NCBI RefSeq assembly: GCF_002847285.1
Contig: NZ_CP025407.1
Span: 6,203,001-6,267,000, forward strand
Reading direction: 5' to 3'
Source: Streptomyces sp. CMB-StM0423
GTDB taxonomy: Bacteria; Actinomycetota; Actinomycetes; Streptomycetales; Streptomycetaceae
DNA: 64,000 nt
Part shown: positions 16,867-24,300 of the stretch, piece by piece
How the letters are laid out: each line of letters starts with the position of its first letter
Position numbering within the stretch: the stretch's first letter is position 1
Notes under the pieces: model-generated
What the model was told of the DNA's origin: nothing
Seen by the model: only the letters and a program-made list of their open reading frames with translations
Databases searched by the model: none
Position numbers and translations under genes: made by a program

Positions 16867-17610
16867 TCAGCTCAGCGGCCAGGCCGCCTCGCGCTCCCGC
16901 TCCGCGCCCGCGTACGCCGCGCACGCATCCGTCAGCGCCTCCAGCAGCGTCAGCGGGTCCGGCAGCGGATGCTCGGGACCGCGCAGCCACGTCACGCCCT
17001 CGTCTCCCGGCAGCCGCGCCGGCGGCACCAGTACGTAGCTGCCGCGGCAGTGCCAGCGCAGCCCCGGATGCTCGTCCATGGTCTCCGGGCGGCAGTCCAG
17101 CTCGCAGGGCCACCACTCGTCCTCGTCCTCCGGCGTGCCGCGGGTGGAGGTGAAGAACAGCAACCGCCCCGGCCCCGGCGGCTCCGGGCTGACCGCCACC
17201 GGACCGACCGCGACGCCCTCCCCCTCCAACCGCGCCAGCGCCCGCGTGCCCGCCTCCTGCGGCACGTCGAGCACGTCGTGGCTGCGGCCCGTGGCGGTGA
17301 TGAAGTTGGCCTCCGGCTGGGCGGCGAGCCACCGCTCGACGCGCTGCGCGTCGGCGCTGGCCTGCGTCTGCCAGGCGAAGGAGACGGGATGGCGGCCGGG
17401 GGAGGGACAGCCGATGCGGTCGCAGGAGCAGCCGTAGCCCTCCGGGTACGCGGCGGGCGCCAGCGGCAGGCCCGCGTCGGCGGCGGCGAGCAGCAGTTCC
17501 CTGCGCTCCGCGGCGGCCGCCTGCAGGCGCTCCGCCGCGGCGGCACTGCCGCGCGTCCGGCCGCGGCGGGTGCCGGGAAGCCACTGCGGAAGCCTGCGTA
17601 CCCGTGCCAT
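16867..17610 (-). CDS. PrimPol-like (bifunctional primase/polymerase N-terminal) protein
   Basis: A 247-residue protein matching the small Streptomyces family annotated as bifunctional DNA primase/polymerase. A Cys cluster CSCDRIGC (residues 61-68) is followed by SPGRHP, FITATGRSHDVLDVP and later GVTWLRGP. The PrimPol catalytic patch normally carries two acidic residues in a DhD motif; here it reads LDVP, so the second acid is missing and polymerase activity is doubtful. No helicase domain or neighbouring replication gene is present. The ATG at 17610 follows GAGGTGAGGGG. It sits among glycan genes but shows no link to them. Confidence 0.7.
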   Translation of the reverse strand: MARVRRLPQWLPGTRRGRTRGSAAAAERLQAAAAERRELLLAAADAGLPLAPAAYPEGYGCSCDRIGCPSPGRHPVSFAWQTQASADAQRVERWLAAQPEANFITATGRSHDVLDVPQEAGTRALARLEGEGVAVGPVAVSPEPPGPGRLLFFTSTRGTPEDEDEWWPCELDCRPETMDEHPGLRWHCRGSYVLVPPARLPGDEGVTWLRGPEHPLPDPLTLLEALTDACAAYAGAEREREAAWPLS

Positions 17611-18066
17611 ACGTCCCCTCACCTCGGCCGGTCGTCCCTGGGGACCCGATCCTCATGCTGCCACCGCAGCGGGTGCCCGTAGGCCGATACTGTGCCACGG
17701 TATGCCATCCCGTCCGGGTGCCGCCCTCCGGTACCGAGGGCCCGGGTGCCGCCCCGGCGGCCCTCCGTGGCCCGGCCCGTACGCCCGGACCTGCGCGGAT
17801 GCGGCCCATCCCGGGCTGCGCGGCCGCCGCCCGCCCGGCGCCGTACGCGATGAAAACGTGACCACCGCTCACCCGTGCGTATCGCGCTAAATGCGCCTTT
17901 GGCGGGCCGCGCGCCTCGGCCGCGCTTCCGCGCCCCGCGGCGCGACCCCGGCCACCCGTGCCGCACTACTGCGCGCGCGGCCGTTCACCAGGCACCATTC
18001 GGTTACGTGCGTCGGCGCGCGCGATCCGCGGGCCGGCGCTTGGACGTCAGCAGTGAGGAGCCCTCG
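17611..18066. other. Divergent intergenic region, 456 bp
   Basis: This stretch lies between the starts of the PrimPol-like gene (left, minus) and the DDAH-like gene (right, plus) and must carry both promoters. A short AT-richer patch lies at about 17847-17900, and another at 17990-18010 (CACCATTCGGTTACGTG). I could not assign a confident -10/-35 pair or operator, and no small gene is supported. Confidence 0.4.
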
Positions 18067-18885
18067 TTGTTGCGCACAGCCTCGGCGCGCCGGTACCTGA
18101 TGTGCCCACCGGCACACTTCGCCGTCACGTACTCCATCAACCCGTGGATGGATCCCGCCAAACCCGTCGACCTCCAGCTCGCGCTCGCGCAGTGGGAGGA
18201 CCTGGTCGCCCGTCAGCGCTCCCTCGGCCACACCGTCGAGCTGCTGGAGCCCGACCCCGCCCTGCCGGACATGGTCTTCGCCGCCAACGGTGCGCTCGTC
18301 GTCGACGGCCGCGTGCTGGGCGCGCGCTTCGCGTACCCGCAGCGCAGCGGCGAGGCCGCCGCCCAGCGCCGCTGGTTCCGCGCGCACGGCTTCGCCGACT
18401 ACCACCTGCCGGAGCACGTCAACGAGGGCGAGGGCGACTTCGCCGTCACCCGCTCCTGGATCCTTGCCGGCCGCGGCTTCCGCAGCAGTCCGGAGTCGCA
18501 CGCCGAGGCGCAGGAGTACCTGGGCCGCCCGGTCGTCGGCCTCGACCTGGTCGACCCGCGCTTCTACCACCTCGACACCGCGCTGTGCGTCCTGGACGAC
18601 TCCACCGACACCGACGTCATGTACTACCCGGCCGCGTTCTCCCCGGGCAGCCGCGACGTCCTCGCCCGGCTCTTCCCCGACGCCGTGCTGGCGGGGGAGG
18701 AGGACGCGCTCGCGCTCGGCCTCAACGCCGTCAGCGACGGCCGCCACGTGCTGCTGCCGCAGGCGGCGGCCGGGCTGGTCGCGCCGCTGCGGGCGCGCGG
18801 CTTCGAGCCGATCCCGATGGATCTGACGGAACTGCTCAAGGGCGGCGGCAGCGTGAAGTGCTGCACGCTGGAGCTCCGCGACTGA
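18067..18885 (+). CDS. ddaH: Dimethylarginine dimethylaminohydrolase-like protein
   Basis: A 272-residue guanidino-group modifying enzyme of the DDAH/arginine deiminase fold. Marks are YSINPWMDP, DMVFAANGALVV, a His-containing FYHLDTALCVL and the C-terminal GGGSVKCCTLEL that carries the nucleophilic Cys. The family hydrolyses methylated arginines to citrulline, or acts on related guanidines. The TTG at 18067 is chosen because GAGGAG lies 6 bases upstream and the protein then begins MLRTASARRYLMCPP. It has no signal peptide. It converges with the Rsm22-like gene with only 4 bp between the stops. Confidence 0.85.
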   Translation: MLRTASARRYLMCPPAHFAVTYSINPWMDPAKPVDLQLALAQWEDLVARQRSLGHTVELLEPDPALPDMVFAANGALVVDGRVLGARFAYPQRSGEAAAQRRWFRAHGFADYHLPEHVNEGEGDFAVTRSWILAGRGFRSSPESHAEAQEYLGRPVVGLDLVDPRFYHLDTALCVLDDSTDTDVMYYPAAFSPGSRDVLARLFPDAVLAGEEDALALGLNAVSDGRHVLLPQAAAGLVAPLRARGFEPIPMDLTELLKGGGSVKCCTLELRD

Positions 18886-18889
18886 GCCG

Positions 18890-19903
18890 CTACGCCCCGT
18901 CGTGGCCGTCGTCCTCCGGCGGCGGCCACGCGTCGCCCCACCGCACGTCCCGGGCGGCGCGGTAGCGGGGGCCCTGCCGCTTGGACACGGGGGTACGGGC
19001 CAGCCCTTCGCCGGCCGTGCACAGCTCCAGCAGCACCAGACCCTTGCGGAGCTGCGGATGCCGTACGACGCGCGCGGGAGCCGGCGCCCCGGCGGGGATC
19101 CGTACCGCCGCCACGTACGAGAACTTCTCGTCCTCGTGCCCCAGCTCGCCGCCCTTGACCCGGCGGTGCAGCGCGGAGCGCTGCACGCGGGCGGCGAAGT
19201 GGCACCAGTCGGCGGTCCCCTCCATGGGGCACCGCGCGCTGTGCGGGCACGGCGCCAGCACCTCGTAGCCGGCGTCGACGAGCTGCTGCCGGGCCGCGAG
19301 CACCCGCAGGTAGCCCTCCGGAGTCCCCGGCTCCACGACGACGACGGCCCCCTCCGCGGCCTGTGCGGCGGAGGCGACGACCTCGCGCCGCACGTTCTCG
19401 GGCAGTTCGCCGAGGAGGTACGACACGGTGACGAGCCCGGCCGGAGCCCAGGCGGAGCCCGCCGGGGCGGCGCCGAGCGCCCGGCGGCGCCACTCGGCGG
19501 CGCGCACCGCGGGGTCGGCGGCTCCCGCGGCCAGTTCGCTGCCGAGCGCCAGCGCCGGCTCCGCCTGGTCGAGGACGACGGTCGGGCGCGGCCCGTCTGG
19601 CCAGACCGCCGCGGCCGCCCAGACGGCGGCGCCGGTCCCGCCGCCGACGTCGAGGTGGCTGTGCGGCGCCCAGCCGGGCGCGGCCTCGGCCAGCGCGCTG
19701 AGCGCGGCCCGTACGGCCTGGAAGGTGGCGGGCATCCGGTACGCGGCGTACGCCGCCACGTCGTCACGGTCGCGCAGCGCCGGGGCGGGGCCGCCGCCCC
19801 GGTAGCCGGCGATGAGCCGTTCCACGGCCGACGCCGCCCGCCGGGTGCCGACGCCCTCCAACTGCCGTCCGAGCGCGCCCCGAAGATCATCCTCGACATC
19901 CAC
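18890..19903 (-). CDS. Rsm22-like small-subunit rRNA methyltransferase family protein
   Basis: A 337-residue SAM-dependent methyltransferase-like protein. The SAM motif is HLDVGGGTGAAVWAA (about residues 82-96); VTVSYLLGEL and VVVVEPGTPEGY follow. A Cys cluster, APCPHSARCPMEG then WCHFAAR, is typical of the Rsm22 family, where it binds metal or an iron-sulphur cluster. In mitochondria Rsm22 acts on ribosome small-subunit assembly; the bacterial role is less clear. A GTG at 19903 starts the frame with no strong Shine-Dalgarno sequence, so the start is tentative. Confidence 0.82.
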   Translation of the reverse strand: MDVEDDLRGALGRQLEGVGTRRAASAVERLIAGYRGGGPAPALRDRDDVAAYAAYRMPATFQAVRAALSALAEAAPGWAPHSHLDVGGGTGAAVWAAAAVWPDGPRPTVVLDQAEPALALGSELAAGAADPAVRAAEWRRRALGAAPAGSAWAPAGLVTVSYLLGELPENVRREVVASAAQAAEGAVVVVEPGTPEGYLRVLAARQQLVDAGYEVLAPCPHSARCPMEGTADWCHFAARVQRSALHRRVKGGELGHEDEKFSYVAAVRIPAGAPAPARVVRHPQLRKGLVLLELCTAGEGLARTPVSKRQGPRYRAARDVRWGDAWPPPEDDGHDGA

Positions 19904-20001
19904 GCCCCGAGCCTACGGGCCGAGCCGACGGCCGGCGCGCACGGGCCGCCGCACCCGGCCGTTCGCGCGCGGGCGCCGGAACGCGGTGCGCGTACCGCGC
20001 C

Positions 20002-21648
20002 TCAGCGCAGCCGCTTGTGCTCCTCCGGCCGGAACGTGGTCACCAGCGCCAGGCACAGCACCGCGATCCCGATCCGCCCGGTGGCCTGGAGCAGCGGCCC
20101 GCGCAGCAGGATGAACGAGTACCCCGCGATCAGCGGGACCACCGTCGCCATCACGTTCCCCGGGTCCCGCGACATGTGCCCCGACTCGGCGAACCTCCGG
20201 TCCGTACGCGCCGCCGCGTACCCCACCAGCAGCAGCCCGCCCGCCATGCCCAGCGGGCCGAAGTCGAGCCACAGCTCGGTCCACAGCGGCGAGGACAGGT
20301 TGACGTTCGTCATCCCCATCCACGTGCCGACCTTGACGCCGGAGTCGAGCTGCTTGTCCTCCCAGACGGACCGGGGCACGAAGAAGAACGCCGACGACGC
20401 CAGTTGCTTGCCGTACGTGTGGCCCGTGCCGGAGTCCACGTACGAGATGGTGTTCGCGAACATCACCGTCTGGTCGTAGTCCTTCATCACCAGCGGCTCC
20501 AGCACCGAGCCCGACTGCGTCTGCTTCCGCCCGGCCTCGTCGTAGCGGAACTTGTCCGCGAACGGGAACAGCAGCACCGCCATCGCCACGCCCCCCGCGA
20601 GCGCCGCCCGGTACACGACGGGGCTGCGCGGGAAGGCGGTGAACAGCAGCGCGAAGGCGACGGTGAGGAACCAGTACCGCGGGTTGGAGACCGGGTTGTT
20701 GACGATCGCGTTGATCAGGACGAGCCCCGCCCACGGCAGCACCACGGCCGGCTGCCGCCGGGCCCGCCGGGACACCACCAGCCAGCGCGTCATCATCAGC
20801 AGTGCCAGCAGCGCGGGCACCGTACCGAAGCCGCGCAGGAACGCCGAGCCGACCTGCGAGTCGGACGTGCCGCCCGCGGTCAGCTCGTCGCTGATCGCCT
20901 GGCGGCTGCCGAAGAACGGTGCGGGGCCGCCGAAGGACGCGATGAGCAGGGCGCTGCCCGCGTACGCGAAGATCACCAGCAGATACAGGCGGCGCTTGTT
21001 GACCGAGGCCACCGGGCGCGGGCGGCTCAGCCGGGCCTCGGAGGCGTGCCGCGACAGCAGCGCGCCGACGTCGAAGGCGACGAAACCGGCGAGGACCAGC
21101 GCCACGGCCATCGTGAAGTCGCCCCGGGTGCCGACGACGGGGGTCGGGGTCTGCGCCAGCACGATCTGCGCGAGCGGGGCGACACCCATGGCGACGTAGC
21201 AGAAGAGCCAGACGGTGCCCTGGATGAGCCGCCGCCGGGTGGTGAGGACCATCGCGGAGAGGCGGGCGCCCGCGTAGCAGGTGGTGGCGAGCTGGAGCCA
21301 GAACACCGCGTCGCGTACGTCGGGCTGGGAGCGGCCGGCGACGGCCAGGGGCAGGACGAAGACGAGGGCGACGACGAGCGGGACGGCGAGCGCGCGGGAG
21401 AGGACTGCGCGGGGGGCGGGGCTCTTGGGGATGACGAAGGGGGTGAACGGGCGCCGGGTGCGGGTGGCGGTGGTGGGCCCCGCGGTGGTCGCGGGGCTCG
21501 GGTCCGGGGTCGCGGCGCGGGCGCGGCGGGCGGCCTTGGCGGCGAGCGGCGCCATCCGGATCTGCACGGTCTCGTCGAGCGGCACCCGGCCCTCGCCGGC
21601 ACCGCCCTCGTCGCCGCCGGACCACGGCCCGCCCGTTTGGTCTGCCAT
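20002..21648 (-). CDS. Wzy-like oligosaccharide polymerase / O-antigen ligase-type membrane protein
   Basis: A 548-residue polytopic membrane protein. A hydrophilic, Ala/Thr-rich N-terminal region (about 70 residues) is followed by about 11 membrane helices. A large outside loop (about residues 360-450), containing VMKDYDQTVMFANTISYVDS, is characteristic of Wzy-type repeat-unit polymerases. Sequence conservation in this class is poor, so the call rests on topology and neighbours. It would join repeat units brought across by the flippase. The ATG at 21648 is preferred; an upstream in-frame start adds 16 residues. It diverges from a GT4 gene. Confidence 0.72.
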   Translation of the reverse strand: MADQTGGPWSGGDEGGAGEGRVPLDETVQIRMAPLAAKAARRARAATPDPSPATTAGPTTATRTRRPFTPFVIPKSPAPRAVLSRALAVPLVVALVFVLPLAVAGRSQPDVRDAVFWLQLATTCYAGARLSAMVLTTRRRLIQGTVWLFCYVAMGVAPLAQIVLAQTPTPVVGTRGDFTMAVALVLAGFVAFDVGALLSRHASEARLSRPRPVASVNKRRLYLLVIFAYAGSALLIASFGGPAPFFGSRQAISDELTAGGTSDSQVGSAFLRGFGTVPALLALLMMTRWLVVSRRARRQPAVVLPWAGLVLINAIVNNPVSNPRYWFLTVAFALLFTAFPRSPVVYRAALAGGVAMAVLLFPFADKFRYDEAGRKQTQSGSVLEPLVMKDYDQTVMFANTISYVDSGTGHTYGKQLASSAFFFVPRSVWEDKQLDSGVKVGTWMGMTNVNLSSPLWTELWLDFGPLGMAGGLLLVGYAAARTDRRFAESGHMSRDPGNVMATVVPLIAGYSFILLRGPLLQATGRIGIAVLCLALVTTFRPEEHKRLR

Positions 21649-21788
21649 CGCCCGAACTGCCCCCGCCCCGTATCGCCCCGTATAGCCGTCCCGCAACCGA
21701 AGACAGTCTAAATAGGCTCGGGGTTGTGCGGCGGGTAGGCTCCGGGAACATACGTACGGTACCGGGGGGTGCCGGGGAGGGGACCGTC

Positions 21789-22931
21789 TTGAGAGTTCTG
21801 CATGTCGTCACGCTGCACACGCCCACGAACGACTTCGGCGGGCCCACGCGCGTCGCGCTCAACCTGTCCAAGGGGCTGCGGGCCCGGGGTGTCGACTCGC
21901 GTATCGCGACCCTCGGCGACGGCTTCGAGGGCCCGCTGCCCCGCGACATCGACGGCGTGCCCACGTTCATGTACCAGGCCAAGCACGTGCTGCCGCGGTT
22001 CGAGGTGAGCGGCATCACCTCGCCGGCGCTGCTGGCCCGCGCCCGCCGCCTCGTCCGCTCCGCGGACGTCGTGCACGTCCACCTCATGCGGGACCTCATC
22101 ACGCTGCCGTTCGCGCTCATCGCGCAGCAGGCGGGGGTGCCGGTGGTGCTGCAGACGCACGGCATGATCGACCCCACCGAGAAGCCGGTGGCCCGCGCCG
22201 TCGACGTGCTCGGGCTGCGCCGGGCGCTGCGCAAGGCGGACGCGACGCTGTACCTCACGGAGTTCGAGCACGGCGAGATCCAGGCGGTCATCCCGGACAC
22301 GCCGCTGAACCGGCCGCGCCGCCTCGTCAACGGCGTACTCCCGCAGGAGCGCAGGCCCGCGCGGACGCCGGGGCCGCCGACGGTGGCGTACGTGGCGCGG
22401 GTGCAGGAGCGCAAGCGGCCGGAGGACTTCATCCGGGCGATCCCGGTGGTGCTGGCGAAGCACCCGGACGCCCGCTTCGTCCTCGCGGGTCCCGACACGG
22501 GCGCGCTGGCCGGGCCGATGATGCGGCTGGCGGCGGAACTGGGCGTGGCGGACTCGGTGTCGTACGCCGGCTCCCTGACCCCGGACGAGGTCCTGGCCCA
22601 GCACCGCACGTCCGACGTCTACGTCCTCCCGTCGGTCGTCGAGCCGTTCCCGGTCTCGGTCCTGGAGGCCATGTCGGTCGGCGCCCCCGTCGTGATCACC
22701 CGCACCTGCGGCCTCGGCCCCGACGTCGCGGAGGCCGGCGCAGGCCGCGTCCTCGACAGCCGCGCCGACACGGACAACGGCCCCCTGGTGGGCCAGGCGA
22801 TCCTGGAACTCCTGGACCCGGCGGCCAACGAGGAAGCCTCGAAGGCGGCCTGGAACCTCATCAACGACCGCTTCGCCATCGACGGCGTGGTCGACACCCT
22901 CCTCGACGTCTACGAAGAGGTCCGCCGCTGA
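21789..22931 (+). CDS. Glycosyltransferase family 4
   Basis: A 380-residue GT-B enzyme. The N-terminal domain has VLHVVTLHTPTNDFGGPTRV and VVHVHLMRDL; the C-terminal domain has VAYVARVQERKRPEDFIRAI, FVLAGPDTGA and the E-x7-E donor motif in PSVVEPFPVSVLEAMSVGAP. The TTG at 21789 is chosen because GGGGAGGGGA lies directly upstream and the Rossmann strand begins right after it. It transfers an unknown sugar onto the growing repeat unit. A strong terminator follows at 22943-22970. Confidence 0.9.
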   Translation: MRVLHVVTLHTPTNDFGGPTRVALNLSKGLRARGVDSRIATLGDGFEGPLPRDIDGVPTFMYQAKHVLPRFEVSGITSPALLARARRLVRSADVVHVHLMRDLITLPFALIAQQAGVPVVLQTHGMIDPTEKPVARAVDVLGLRRALRKADATLYLTEFEHGEIQAVIPDTPLNRPRRLVNGVLPQERRPARTPGPPTVAYVARVQERKRPEDFIRAIPVVLAKHPDARFVLAGPDTGALAGPMMRLAAELGVADSVSYAGSLTPDEVLAQHRTSDVYVLPSVVEPFPVSVLEAMSVGAPVVITRTCGLGPDVAEAGAGRVLDSRADTDNGPLVGQAILELLDPAANEEASKAAWNLINDRFAIDGVVDTLLDVYEEVRR

Positions 22932-22942
22932 GACGCACGCGA

Positions 22943-22970
22943 AAGGGGCGGCCGGTGCCGGCCGCCCCTT
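22943..22970. terminator. Bidirectional hairpin terminator
   Basis: A perfect 13-bp stem (AAGGGGCGGCCGG with its complement) has a minimal formal loop, so the top pairs probably open. It lies between the convergent GT4 and GT2 genes. Confidence 0.85.
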
Positions 22971-22989
22971 CCTGACGCAGAGCCTGCGG

Positions 22990-23829
22990 TTACGGGCTCT
23001 CCTCGCGGGTCTTGAGGCCGATCTGCCAGCGGTAGAAGCTCATCGCCAGGGCGTAGTCCAGGCCCGCGCGGCCGTCGAGGAAGCCGCGTTTGTAGACGTA
23101 GGCGTACGCGAACGACACCAGGGGCTTCAGCGGGGCCTTGTGGAAGAGCTGGCCCTGGCGGGTCTTGGCCTGGCGGATCTCCTCGCGGACCTCCGGGTGG
23201 AGTTCCAGCCACGCCTCCCAGTCCGAGTAGCGGTTGTGCCGCTCGAACCACGTGCGTACCGGGTCCAGGTCCTCGTGCTCGATCGTGGCGCTCAAGCGGA
23301 CCACCGGGCCGTCGGCGAGCGGCTGGTAGTGGCCCTCCTGTTCGCCCATGCCCGGGGCTTCCAGGTCGCCCAGTTCCGGGAAGCGGACGCGGGTGCGGTC
23401 CATCAGGGCGCGTTTGACGATGGTGTAGCCGTGGCGCAGGCGCTTGCCCGCGAACCAGTAGCCCAGCGGGATGTCGAACGCCGCCGGGGCCACCTTGAGC
23501 GAGCCGTCGGCCGCCGGGTCGAAGATGCGGTGGAGTTCGGCGATCAGCTCCGGGCTCGGGGTCTCGTCGCCGTCGACGAACAGCATCCAGTCCAGCTCGG
23601 GATGGATGTGGTCCAGGCACCACTGCTTCTTCTTCGGGTACGTGCCGTCCCAGGTGTACGGGACGATCTCGGCGCCCTGGTCCGCCGCGAGGGCGCGGGT
23701 GTCGTCCGTGCTGTCCGAGTCGACCACCACCACGGCCTCGAAGTGGTCGATGACGGACCGCACCGTCGTCGCGATGTTCTCGGCCTCGTTCTTGGTCGGT
23801 ATCGCGACGACGATGGGCAGTCTCTTCAA
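22990..23829 (-). CDS. Glycosyltransferase family 2 (WaaE/KdtX-like)
   Basis: A 279-residue GT-A enzyme. VVAIPTKNEAENI begins the nucleotide-binding fold, VVVVDSDSTDDT carries the first Asp pair and MLFVDGDETPS is the DxD metal-binding motif. The W-rich segment DGTYPKKKQWCLD matches lipopolysaccharide core-type transferases. The N-terminus lacks a signal and is cytoplasmic. The gene follows the lipoprotein gene at 23839 by 9 bp and the propeller gene before it, forming one minus-strand unit. Confidence 0.9.
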   Translation of the reverse strand: MKRLPIVVAIPTKNEAENIATTVRSVIDHFEAVVVVDSDSTDDTRALAADQGAEIVPYTWDGTYPKKKQWCLDHIHPELDWMLFVDGDETPSPELIAELHRIFDPAADGSLKVAPAAFDIPLGYWFAGKRLRHGYTIVKRALMDRTRVRFPELGDLEAPGMGEQEGHYQPLADGPVVRLSATIEHEDLDPVRTWFERHNRYSDWEAWLELHPEVREEIRQAKTRQGQLFHKAPLKPLVSFAYAYVYKRGFLDGRAGLDYALAMSFYRWQIGLKTREESP

Positions 23830-23838
23830 GCCGAACTC

Positions 23839-24300
23839 CTACAGCAGGTCTTCGTACTGGGGGCAGAGGGTGCGGACCGCGTCCTCCGCGTTGGCGATGT
23901 CGCCGGAGCGGATGGCCTCCCGGGCCAGCTCGTCGTCCGTCGCCGCCGCGCTCTCGATCTTGGCGCAGGCCTCCTCGCCCGCCTCCAGGATCGCCGCCGG
24001 GTCCACACCCTCGGGCACCCGGTCCTTCAGGTACGTCTTCTCCTTCTTGGAGAACTCGCCGTCGGCGGGCTCCAGCTCGGCTTCCGGCACCTTCTCGGTG
24101 TCGTCGGCCTTCTCCTCCTCCGAGGGGCCCGGGTCCTTCGGGGCGCGGTCGCCCTCCTGCTGGGACGCCGAGGGGCTGGCGGCGGCGCCGTCGTCCTCGT
24201 CGTCGCCGCCGCTGCAGCCGGCCAGGGCCAGGACGGCGGCCGCCGCGGCGGCCACCGTCGCGAGCGCCGCCCGGGACCTCCGTGTCGTACGGGCGGACAT
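23839..24300 (-). CDS. Putative lipoprotein coupled to the propeller gene
   Basis: A 153-residue protein with a lipoprotein signal: MSARTTRRSRAAL, an Ala-rich core and lipobox LAGC (Cys near 29). A highly acidic linker follows (GDDEDDG, then PSEEEKADDTEKVPEAE). The C-terminal part, about residues 85-153, is helical, with two cysteines (EEACAKIES and RTLCPQYED) that could form a disulphide. Its ATG shares one base with the stop of the upstream propeller gene, so the two are probably translated together. I do not recognise the domain. Confidence 0.78.
   Translation of the reverse strand: MSARTTRRSRAALATVAAAAAAVLALAGCSGGDDEDDGAAASPSASQQEGDRAPKDPGPSEEEKADDTEKVPEAELEPADGEFSKKEKTYLKDRVPEGVDPAAILEAGEEACAKIESAAATDDELAREAIRSGDIANAEDAVRTLCPQYEDLL

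Noticed and set aside
19913..22609. A long minus-strand frame across the Wzy-like and GT4 genes
   Set aside because: It changes character in the middle and shows no domain; the Wzy-like and GT4 genes lie there in other frames with clear features.
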